Assembly (NCBI GenBank): GCA_905479845.1 | Contig: CAJQOB010000199.1 | Location: 1-12,807, forward strand | Direction of reading: 5' to 3' | Source: an uncultured Flavobacteriales bacterium | GTDB lineage: Bacteria > Bacteroidota > Bacteroidia > Flavobacteriales_D > Crocinitomicaceae | DNA length: 12,807 nt | In this document: positions 1 to 5,008 of the stretch, in pieces | Layout of the letters: each line of letters starts with the position of its first letter | Position numbering within the stretch: position 1 is the stretch's first letter | Made by a program: the position numbers and the translations under genes | Notes under the pieces: model-generated | Seen by the model: only the letters and a program-made list of their open reading frames with translations | What the model was told of the DNA's origin: nothing | Databases searched by the model: none

Positions 1-29
1 CTGTTCAATTTGTTGTTAGTGTCCATAAT

Positions 30-58
30 TATTTAACTGTTTGATTACCAGTTAAATA
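30..58. repeat. Perfect inverted repeat (10-bp arms, 9-bp spacer)
   Basis: TATTTAACTG at 30-39 is the exact reverse complement of CAGTTAAATA at 49-58. No T-run follows on either strand, so it is not a textbook terminator. It may be a hairpin at the end of a gene left of the window or a protein-binding palindrome. Half-site-like AACTGTTAAAC recurs at about 71-81. The rest of 1-239 is AT-rich with no gene seen. Confidence 0.5.
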
Positions 59-239
59 TAGTCATTTTCAAACTGTTAAACTATTGATTTTTAGTGAATT
101 ATTGAGGTGTTTATCAACAATAAAGTGTGAGTTTGCCCTGGATAAAGGCAGTGCTAATTAGTGTAATTCAGAAATTTACCGTATATTAATCTTTAGAAGT
201 TGACTTACAGCTCAAGAACTTTCATTTAACTATATCCCT

Positions 240-737
240 ATGACAAATTTGGAATTTTTCAAATCGTGCCTAACCAATGAATTACAGGCGACCTACAATA
301 TGATTAACTCATTGCCTGCGGACCAAATGGAATATAAGCCTGCCGAGAACAACCGCACGGCTAACGAAATTACAGAGCATATTGTAGCACATACTTACGA
401 TTTTCAGATCATTCTAACTGAAACTAAATGCGATGAATTATTGATTCATCCTTTCGAAGGGCCTGAGGATGCAGCCAACTATTTGAAAAAGTATTGGGAT
501 ATGGGAATTGAAAAACTGAACGAATTGAGCAATGATGATTGGAACAATACATTCGTCGAACTATTAGTTCACGGCAACTCTTTTGCAACTTTGAGCCGAT
601 GTGACCTAATGTGGTTTTATTTTTTCGACATTATACATCATCGAGGTCAACTTTCGTCTTACATTAGGCCCATGGGAGGTAAAAACCCTATTGTTTATGG
701 CTACAGTTTCGACTCTCAAAATTCTAGCGAATCATAG
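240..737 (+). CDS. DinB superfamily protein (putative metal-dependent, four-helix bundle)
   Basis: This 165-residue protein has the length and pattern of the DinB/YfiT-like superfamily, four-helix bundles that bind a divalent metal through histidines; members include thiol transferases and many uncharacterised enzymes. What can be seen: a helix with NEITEHIVAH (His47, His51) matching the first metal-ligand helix, and the strongly diagnostic block DIIHHRGQLSSYIR (residues 130-143), followed by GGKNPIVYG, which corresponds to the family's G-x-x-x-P-x-x-YG ending. There is no signal peptide or membrane segment, so it is expected in the cytoplasm. The ATG has no clear Shine-Dalgarno sequence, as is usual in Bacteroidota. 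It stands alone: the next protein gene on this strand starts 1.15 kb away. The substrate cannot be told from sequence. Confidence 0.85.
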   Translation: MTNLEFFKSCLTNELQATYNMINSLPADQMEYKPAENNRTANEITEHIVAHTYDFQIILTETKCDELLIHPFEGPEDAANYLKKYWDMGIEKLNELSNDDWNNTFVELLVHGNSFATLSRCDLMWFYFFDIIHHRGQLSSYIRPMGGKNPIVYGYSFDSQNSSES

Positions 738-1060
738 ATTTACAAAACGATTCGTTCATTGGAACATCTTCTCTGTTTGAGTTGAAAATCAGAGATAGAC
801 TATCTCCTAAGCATCTTGATGCCCTATAAAAGTTAAGCATCCCTGTTATATAAATCTTGTAGATTTATATACCCTAACTCTTGACCTTACAACTTGAGCT
901 GACAATTATCAATCAAATTTGAGGCAAAACGGGCAAAAAACAGCCATTTTGGCCCTAAATGACAAAAAATATGTTAAAAAATGACCCTCCCCTGTAATTT
1001 TTCGAGGAGTTGAGCGTATTACATATAACAATACGCTTGATGCACGGTTAAAAAAGCATC
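738..1060. other. Non-coding stretch with clustered palindromes upstream of the small-RNA array
   Basis: No convincing protein gene is present. The stretch contains several short perfect palindromes: AACGA/TCGTT (746-756), GAGATAG/CTATCTC around one base (792-806), GCATC/GATGC (811-822) and an 11-bp-arm hairpin (847-871). Closer to the array are AGCGTATT/AATACGCT (1013-1037) and TTGATGC/GCATCAA (1037-1062). Between about 900 and 1005 the sequence is AT-rich, with runs such as GACAAAAAATATG; I see nothing assignable there. Confidence 0.5.
792..871. repeat. Three consecutive perfect palindromes/hairpins
   Basis: Three unrelated perfect palindromes follow each other within 80 bp: GAGATAG-A-CTATCTC (792-806), GCATC-TT-GATGC (811-822), and TATATAAATCT (847-857) with AGATTTATATA (861-871) around a 3-nt loop. 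The last has an 11-bp stem but is followed by CCCTAACTC rather than a T-run, so an intrinsic terminator is unlikely. They may be the 3' structure of the DinB transcript, regulator sites, or part of an unrecognised structured RNA. Confidence 0.45.
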
Positions 1061-1062
1061 AA
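1013..1062. promoter_or_regulatory. Two adjacent inverted repeats preceding small-RNA copy 1
   Basis: AGCGTATT (1013-1020) pairs with AATACGCT (1030-1037), and directly abutting it TTGATGC (1037-1043) pairs with GCATCAA (1056-1062). The second reaches the start of the conserved RNA block of copy 1. Copies 2-4 instead have a -24/-12 promoter at this place, so copy 1 is likely expressed or controlled differently. The function is inferred from position only. Confidence 0.35.
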
Positions 1063-1142
1063 TAACGTAGAAGTTAGTTTTCATAAGTAGTAGTAGTTTA
1101 GGTTTTGAAAGGAGAGAACTGGCATTCTCTCCTTTCTATTTT
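1061..1142 (+). ncRNA. Candidate small RNA, array copy 1 (divergent)
   Basis: This is the first of four related units. It shares the core GTAGAAGTTAGTTTTC (1067-1082) and the CATAAGTAGTAG...TTTAGG block with copies 2-4, but has an extra TAG triplet (1091-1096 region). The 5' AACTAA arm is replaced by AATAAC, so the 5' hairpin of the other copies cannot form fully. It ends in a perfect 12-bp stem, GAAAGGAGAGAA (1107-1118) with TTCTCTCCTTTC (1125-1136), followed by TATTTT. No TGGCAC-N5-TTGC-type promoter lies at the equivalent upstream position. The start is approximate. Confidence 0.5.
1107..1142 (+). terminator. Intrinsic terminator of small-RNA copy 1
   Basis: A 12-bp perfect stem, GAAAGGAGAGAA with TTCTCTCCTTTC, encloses a 6-nt loop (CTGGCA) and is followed by TATTTT. 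Its stem sequence differs from those of the other copies but pairs perfectly. Confidence 0.7.
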
Positions 1143-1230
1143 ATAAACCAATCGCAACGAATAAGTACTGACTATCCGAAAAGCCAAAATCTCTTAAATT
1201 CATTTCATTTTTCTTCGTGTCAAATTAGTT

Positions 1231-1245
1231 TGGCATGAGGTTTGA
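1231..1245 (+). promoter_or_regulatory. Sigma-54-type -24/-12 promoter of small-RNA copy 2
   Basis: TGGCAT-GAGGT-TTGA matches the RpoN consensus TGGCAC-N5-TTGC with exact spacing; the mismatches are T at -21 and A at -12. Counting 13 bases from the -12-element G (1244) places the start at 1257, immediately before the conserved AACTAA. Confidence 0.55.
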
Positions 1246-1256
1246 GCTATACAAAG

Positions 1257-1338
1257 CAACTAAGTAGAAGTTAGTTTTCATAAGTAGTAGTTTAGGTATT
1301 AAGAGGAGAAGACACCCGTTTTCTCCTCTTATGTTTTT
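1257..1338 (+). ncRNA. Candidate sigma-54-dependent small RNA, array copy 2
   Basis: The predicted transcript of about 82 nt opens with a hairpin, AACTAA (1258-1263) and TTAGTT (1271-1276) around the 7-nt loop GTAGAAG. It continues with the unpaired block TTCATAAGTAGTAGTTTAGG (1277-1296) and ends in the stem AAGAGGAGAA / TTCTCCTCTT with loop GACACCCGTT, then ATGTTTTT. The start is set by the upstream -24/-12 promoter. No ORF with a plausible start lies on the plus strand. An antisense regulatory RNA acting through the unpaired purine-rich core is the natural inference. This is unproven, and it might instead bind a protein. Confidence 0.65.
1300..1338 (+). terminator. Intrinsic terminator of small-RNA copy 2
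   Basis: AAGAGGAGAA (1301-1310) pairs with TTCTCCTCTT (1321-1330), extended by T1300-A1331, and is followed by a five-T run. The basal pair is A-T where copies 3 and 4 have G-C, a compensatory change. Confidence 0.75.
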
Positions 1339-1413
1339 ATAATAACCTGAGTTCTTTCCTCAATAGCCAATGAATGTTAAATACAATATGCTTGCACAGT
1401 ACTTTTTAGTTTT

Positions 1414-1428
1414 TGGCACGGCTTTTGA
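1414..1428 (+). promoter_or_regulatory. Sigma-54-type -24/-12 promoter of small-RNA copy 3
   Basis: TGGCAC-GGCTT-TTGA gives a perfect -24 hexamer, correct N5 spacing and one mismatch in TTGC. It is preceded by a T-run. The predicted start is 1440, directly before AACTAA. Confidence 0.65.
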
Positions 1429-1439
1429 ACTATATAAAG

Positions 1440-1520
1440 CAACTAAGTAGAAGTTAGTTTTCATAAGTAGTAGTTTAGGTATTGAGAGGAGAAGACACCC
1501 GTTTTCTCCTCTCATGTTTT
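1440..1520 (+). ncRNA. Candidate sigma-54-dependent small RNA, array copy 3
   Basis: The predicted transcript of about 81 nt has the same architecture as copy 2: the AACTAA/TTAGTT hairpin (1441-1446 with 1454-1459), the identical CATAAGTAGTAGTTTAGG core, and the terminator stem GAGAGGAGAA (1484-1493) with TTCTCCTCTC (1504-1513), then ATGTTTT. From the start to the terminator it is essentially identical to copy 4 and differs from copy 2 mainly at the base of the terminator stem. Copies this similar may act redundantly or additively, as multi-copy regulatory RNAs do elsewhere. Confidence 0.7.
1483..1520 (+). terminator. Intrinsic terminator of small-RNA copy 3
   Basis: GAGAGGAGAA / TTCTCCTCTC with loop GACACCCGTT is extended by T1483-A1514 and followed by GTTTT. 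Confidence 0.75.
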
Positions 1521-1608
1521 ATAACAACTTCGTCCACCTTCAAAAAAATCCCACGAACACCCAACAAATGTTAAAATTAATATGCTTGCACAGCACTTTT
1601 CAGTTTTT

Positions 1609-1623
1609 TGGCACGGCATTTGA
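1609..1623 (+). promoter_or_regulatory. Sigma-54-type -24/-12 promoter of small-RNA copy 4
   Basis: TGGCAC-GGCAT-TTGA has a perfect -24 hexamer, N5 spacing and one mismatch (A for C) at -12. The predicted start is 1635. Upstream, AATATGCTTGCACAG (1579-1593) is shared with copy 3 at the same distance and could be an activator site. Confidence 0.65.
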
Positions 1624-1634
1624 ACTATACAAAG

Positions 1635-1715
1635 CAACTAAGTAGAAGTTAGTTTTCATAAGTAGTAGTTTAGGTATTGAGAGGAGAAGACACCCGTTTT
1701 CTCCTCTCATGTTTT
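1635..1715 (+). ncRNA. Candidate sigma-54-dependent small RNA, array copy 4
   Basis: The predicted transcript of about 81 nt has the hairpin AACTAA (1636-1641) / TTAGTT (1649-1654) with loop GTAGAAG, then the unpaired core to 1675, then the stem GAGAGGAGAA (1679-1688) / TTCTCCTCTC (1699-1708) and ATGTTTT. It ends about 170 bp upstream of lepA and has its own terminator, so it is expected to be a separate transcript. A 65-codon reading frame that begins at a TTG inside this terminator and runs to 1874 looks accidental. Confidence 0.7.
1678..1715 (+). terminator. Intrinsic terminator of small-RNA copy 4
   Basis: The stem is the same as in copy 3: GAGAGGAGAA (1679-1688) with TTCTCCTCTC (1699-1708), followed by ATGTTTT. 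Confidence 0.75.
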
Positions 1716-1721
1716 ATAAGA

Positions 1722-1774
1722 GCGAGCTCCGCTCGCGAAGACTTAGAATATAACGGAAAGCCCTTTATTCTAAG
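1722..1774. repeat. Two inverted repeats between the small-RNA array and lepA
   Basis: GCGAGC-TCC-GCTCGC (1722-1736) is a GC-rich 6-bp stem. CTTAGAATA (1742-1750) pairs perfectly with TATTCTAAG (1766-1774) around a 15-nt loop. No T-run follows either. They lie upstream of the predicted lepA start, so they are more likely DNA sites or a decayed element than part of a lepA leader. Confidence 0.4.
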
Positions 1775-1845
1775 CGCAGAAAAACTTGATCCCTTCCACA
1801 CCACACTTTTCGCCCTTGATTTCAGGCATCCTCGATCTTTTCCTG

Positions 1846-1853
1846 TAACTTTG
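1846..1853 (+). promoter_or_regulatory. Bacteroidota-type -7 promoter box of lepA
   Basis: TAACTTTG matches the Bacteroidota housekeeping -7 box TAnnTTTG exactly and lies 33 bp upstream of the lepA ATG, implying a leader of about 25 nt. The -33 TTTG element is poor: only TTTC at 1820-1823, with slightly long spacing. Confidence 0.5.
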
Positions 1854-1885
1854 CGGGTGCTAAAAAATCCTTAGCCGACAATTTT

Positions 1886-3682
1886 ATGGAACACATTCGA
1901 AATTTCTGCATTATCGCTCACATTGATCATGGGAAGAGTACCCTAGCCGATCGTTTGTTACAAACTACTGGAACTATCTCTGATCGTGAAATGCAATCAC
2001 AGGCACTTGATGATATGGACCTTGAGCGCGAACGTGGAATTACAATTAAGAGTCACGCGATTCAAATGGATTACGAGCAGGACGGTATAAAATATACTCT
2101 CAACCTGATCGATACCCCCGGTCACGTAGATTTCTCTTACGAGGTTTCTCGATCAATTGCGGCCTGCGAAGGTGCTTTGCTTATTGTCGATGCTTCTCAA
2201 GGAATTGAGGCACAAACAATTTCGAACCTCTATTTAGCACTGGAACACGACTTGGAAATTATTCCAATTCTGAATAAAATGGACTTGCCTGGAGCAATGC
2301 CTGAAGAAGTAACAGATCAAATTGTTGAGTTAATCGGTTGTGATCCTGATGAAGTTATCCCTGCCTCTGGTAAAACAGGTTTGGGTGTTGACAACATCCT
2401 CGACGCTGTTATTAAACGTATTCCTGCTCCAAAAGGAGATCCGAATGCACCACTTCAAGCCATGATCTTTGATTCGGTATTTAATCCGTTCCGAGGAATT
2501 ATTGCTTATTACCGCGTTTTGAACGGAAAAATCTCAAAAGGAGAGAAAATTCGCTTCCTAAATACAGGTAAAGATTACAACGCGGAGGAAGTTGGCATAC
2601 TAAAGATGTCAATAAGTCCGAAAAAGGAAGTTTTGACAGGTGATGTTGGTTATATCATCTCTGGGATTAAAAAGGCTGCCGAAGTAAAAGTTGGAGATAC
2701 GATTACGAGTCACGCAACTCCATGTGAAGATGCCGTAAAAGGTTTCGAGGACGTGAAGCCAATGGTATTCGCAGGAATTTACCCTGTTGACACTGAAGAT
2801 TACGAAGAATTGCGTTACTCAATGGAGAAATTGCAATTGAATGATTCATCATTGGTGTTTGAACCAGAATCATCTGCTGCACTTGGATTTGGTTTCCGTT
2901 GTGGATTCTTAGGAATGTTGCACATGGAGATTATCCAAGAACGATTGGAGCGCGAGTTCAACATGACAGTAATTACGACTGTTCCCAACGTATCATACAA
3001 AGCGTTTTTATCGAAGACGCCAGAGGATGAGATGATCGTAAATAACCCTTCTGAATTACCTGACCCATCAAAATTGGATCACATTCAGGAACCATATATC
3101 AAGGCTCAGGTCATCACGAAATCTGAATACGTAGGTCAAATTATGACACTTTGTATCGAAAAACGTGGTGAGTTGAAAAACCAAGTGTACTTGACGCAAG
3201 ATCGTGTTGAAATTACCTTTGAGATGCCTTTGGGTGAGATTGTCTTTGATTTCTACGATCGTTTGAAAACAGTTTCTCGTGGATACGCATCTTTCGATTA
3301 CCACCCTATCGGATATAGAAAATCAGATTTGATCAAATTGGATCTCATGTTGAACTCTGAGCAAATTGATGCATTATCTGCTCTTGTTCACAGAAGCAAT
3401 GCTTATGATCTTGGAAAACGAATTTGTATCAAGTTGAAGGATTTGATCCCAAGACAGCAGTTCGAAATTCCAATTCAAGCTGCCATTGGAGCGAAAATTA
3501 TTGCTCGTGAAACAATCAAGGCGCTTCGTAAAGATGTTACTGCGAAATGTTACGGTGGTGATATCTCACGTAAACGTAAGCTTCTCGAAAAGCAAAAAGC
3601 AGGAAAGAAACGAATGCGTCAGATCGGTCGAGTTGAAATTCCTCAGGAAGCTTTCTTGGCTGTTTTGAAGCTGAATGATTAG
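1886..3682 (+). CDS. lepA: Elongation factor 4 (LepA), ribosome back-translocating GTPase
   Basis: This 598-residue translational GTPase has the typical LepA length and lacks EF-G domain IV. Visible motifs are G1 AHIDHGKST (11-19), G2 Thr in RGIT (50-53), G3 DTPGHVDF (76-83) with the catalytic His80, G4 NKMD (130-133) and G5 SGKTG (161-165). The C-terminal region ends with the LepA-specific basic block KAGKKRMRQIGRVEIP. LepA binds stalled or post-translocation ribosomes and is linked to ribosome assembly and translation under ionic stress. The ATG has no Shine-Dalgarno sequence but sits just downstream of a TAnnTTTG promoter box. Unlike many proteobacterial genomes, lepB does not follow; the neighbours are unrelated. 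The gene appears intact. Confidence 0.98.
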   Translation: MEHIRNFCIIAHIDHGKSTLADRLLQTTGTISDREMQSQALDDMDLERERGITIKSHAIQMDYEQDGIKYTLNLIDTPGHVDFSYEVSRSIAACEGALLIVDASQGIEAQTISNLYLALEHDLEIIPILNKMDLPGAMPEEVTDQIVELIGCDPDEVIPASGKTGLGVDNILDAVIKRIPAPKGDPNAPLQAMIFDSVFNPFRGIIAYYRVLNGKISKGEKIRFLNTGKDYNAEEVGILKMSISPKKEVLTGDVGYIISGIKKAAEVKVGDTITSHATPCEDAVKGFEDVKPMVFAGIYPVDTEDYEELRYSMEKLQLNDSSLVFEPESSAALGFGFRCGFLGMLHMEIIQERLEREFNMTVITTVPNVSYKAFLSKTPEDEMIVNNPSELPDPSKLDHIQEPYIKAQVITKSEYVGQIMTLCIEKRGELKNQVYLTQDRVEITFEMPLGEIVFDFYDRLKTVSRGYASFDYHPIGYRKSDLIKLDLMLNSEQIDALSALVHRSNAYDLGKRICIKLKDLIPRQQFEIPIQAAIGAKIIARETIKALRKDVTAKCYGGDISRKRKLLEKQKAGKKRMRQIGRVEIPQEAFLAVLKLND

Positions 3683-3773
3683 GTATTCACCTTGATATCA
3701 TTTCCTGTTCTCGTCTAAAATAATTCAGACGTAAATGAATAAAGGAGTATCTTTAGTTCAAACGAACAGGGAA

Positions 3774-4109
3774 ATGCGCATCTTATTCATTTGTAAAAAT
3801 GTACTAATACTTTCAGTGTTAATCGCTTTGAATGTCAATTGTGAAAACCAAGCTGACAAGGAGGAGATTGTTGATAAAAAACAGACAGAGTCTTGTTGCG
3901 ATGCTGAAAATTCAACAAATTCATCAGAAACATCAGAAATCACTTGTCCGAAATGCGGGCACAAGGCCGTAGAAAAACTCCCGACGGAAGTTTGCCTTAT
4001 TAAGTACAATTGTAAAAAATGTACTACTGAACTTACACCGGAAGGAGACGACTGCTGCGTATTTTGCACTCATGGAACTCACAAATGTCCATCCAAGCAG
4101 GATGAGTAG
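3774..4109 (+). CDS. GDCCVxC-type cysteine-rich protein with N-terminal signal sequence
   Basis: The C-terminal half is a small cysteine-rich domain: CPKCG, then Cys, CKKC, then DDCCVFCTHGTHKCP near the end. This is the pattern of the GDCCVxC family, some members of which are selenoproteins; here the cysteines are all TGT/TGC codons and the family Gly-Asp has become Asp-Asp. The zinc-ribbon-like Cys pairs suggest metal binding, possibly a heavy metal, but this is not established. I start at ATG 3774 because it puts a clean signal sequence (MRILFICKNVLILSVLIALNVNC) at the N-terminus; the final Cys could be a lipidation site, though NVNC is a weak lipobox. An upstream ATG at 3735 would add 13 polar residues. 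An acidic, Ser/Thr-rich linker separates signal and domain. Confidence 0.75.
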   Translation: MRILFICKNVLILSVLIALNVNCENQADKEEIVDKKQTESCCDAENSTNSSETSEITCPKCGHKAVEKLPTEVCLIKYNCKKCTTELTPEGDDCCVFCTHGTHKCPSKQDE

Positions 4110-4144
4110 TTGTTACATGATTGAATTTTATCCTCAACCTGTTT

Positions 4145-4156
4145 ACGTTCGAACGT
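4145..4156. promoter_or_regulatory. 12-bp perfect palindrome upstream of the cyclase gene
   Basis: ACGTTCGAACGT is a perfect dyad lying 53 bp before the ATG of the cyclase-family gene, within the 99-bp gap. Its position fits an operator; no family can be assigned. Confidence 0.35.
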
Positions 4157-4208
4157 TTAACCACCTTGGCTCTTTGCCGAAAATAGAAGCGCTGTAATAC
4201 AAGCAAAA

Positions 4209-4970
4209 ATGAAAATCATAGACCTATCAAAACCTATTCAATACAATAAGACCGACCCTTGGTTCATGAAAGTGAAAATCAAGCATAAACCGCATAAGAA
4301 AGCAGGTTTATTGCTTCGATTCTTGGGCTTACCAAAAAAATTACGTCCTAAGGGTTTTCAAGGCTGGGCAGATGACACCATCAAAAAAATGGGTGTGCAT
4401 TCAACCACTCACATTGATGCTCCTTGGCACTACTCTCCAACCGTAAATGGAAAACCAGCAAAAACCATCGATGAAATTCCGCTGGATTGGTGCTATGGAG
4501 AAGGTGTTGTGATTGACATGAAGCACAAAGAAGATTTTGATGCAATAACGGTTCAGGACATTCAAGATTTTCTTAACCGGGAAAAATTATCTCTTGAGAA
4601 GGGCATGATTGTATTAATCAATACTGGCAGAAGTAAATACAACGGCACCAAGGATTTTCCCGATAAAGGAACAGGAATGAGCGCACAGGCTACAGAATGG
4701 CTCATTGAGCAAGGAATTAAAGTAATGGGAATCGATTCCTGGGGTTGGGATGTGCCTTTAAAACACTTGATTAAAAAAGCCAAAGAGACAAACAATCCAG
4801 AATTGTTCTGGGAAGCTCACCTCGTGGGACAACGAAAAGAGTACTGTCACATGGAGCAACTCGTGAATCTGGACGCACTTCCTACGAAAGGATTTAAAGT
4901 TGCTGTTTTTCCTCTCAAAATTGTTGGAGCCTCAGCGGCACCGGCACGAGTTGTCGCAATGATTGAATAA
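4209..4970 (+). CDS. Cyclase family protein (kynurenine formamidase-like metal hydrolase)
   Basis: This 253-residue protein belongs to the cyclase/KynB family (PF04199), metal-dependent amidohydrolase-like enzymes. The signature is HSTTHIDAPWH at 64-74: His64, His68 and Asp70 correspond to metal ligands and His74 to the catalytic base region. A second pair, His203 (EAHLVG) and Glu215 (HMEQL), is spaced 12 residues apart as in KynB. The usual Gly of H-x-G-T-H is Thr here. The start is supported by MKIIDLSKPI, which matches the family's opening beta strand. It could act on N-formylkynurenine, but no tryptophan-degradation genes are nearby, and many paralogues have other amide or ester substrates. 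A conserved DUF1826 gene follows 38 bp downstream on the same strand, so they may be cotranscribed. Confidence 0.88.
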   Translation: MKIIDLSKPIQYNKTDPWFMKVKIKHKPHKKAGLLLRFLGLPKKLRPKGFQGWADDTIKKMGVHSTTHIDAPWHYSPTVNGKPAKTIDEIPLDWCYGEGVVIDMKHKEDFDAITVQDIQDFLNREKLSLEKGMIVLINTGRSKYNGTKDFPDKGTGMSAQATEWLIEQGIKVMGIDSWGWDVPLKHLIKKAKETNNPELFWEAHLVGQRKEYCHMEQLVNLDALPTKGFKVAVFPLKIVGASAAPARVVAMIE

Positions 4971-5008
4971 TTTGTGATATTTGAACATTGTCTAAAACTG
5001 AGGATCAA

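Larger units (their letters stand above)
1067..1715 (+). repeat. Four-copy tandem array of an ~80-nt small-RNA unit
   Basis: The anchor GTAGAAG occurs at 1067, 1264, 1447 and 1642, giving periods of 197, 183 and 195 bp. About 80 nt of each period is strongly conserved, while the intervening 100-115 nt is mostly unrelated, except that copies 3 and 4 also share upstream sequence. Strong conservation limited to transcript-sized blocks with their own promoter and terminator elements points to duplicated non-coding RNA genes rather than simple satellite DNA. Confidence 0.75.

Noticed and set aside
847..871. Intrinsic terminator of the DinB gene
   Set aside because: The 11-bp AT-rich stem is followed by CCCTAACTC rather than a T-run on the plus strand, and by an equally T-poor sequence on the other strand.
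1067..1715. CRISPR array
   Set aside because: Only four repeats, a ~80-nt conserved unit, 100-115-nt intervals that are partly shared between copies, built-in terminators, and no cas genes in view.
1677..1874. 65-codon plus-strand reading frame before lepA
   Set aside because: It starts at a TTG inside the terminator hairpin of small-RNA copy 4, runs through two inverted repeats and the lepA promoter box, and its product resembles no protein family.
2815..3304. Minus-strand reading frames within lepA
   Set aside because: They are antisense to a strongly conserved, intact lepA and have no recognisable products.
3712..3731. CGTCT/AGACG inverted repeat after lepA as a terminator
   Set aside because: The stem is only 5 bp, with a 10-nt loop, and is followed by TAAATG rather than a T-run.
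3758..4069. 103-codon minus-strand frame opposite the GDCCVxC gene
   Set aside because: The plus-strand frame has conserved Cys motifs and a signal sequence; the antisense frame has neither.
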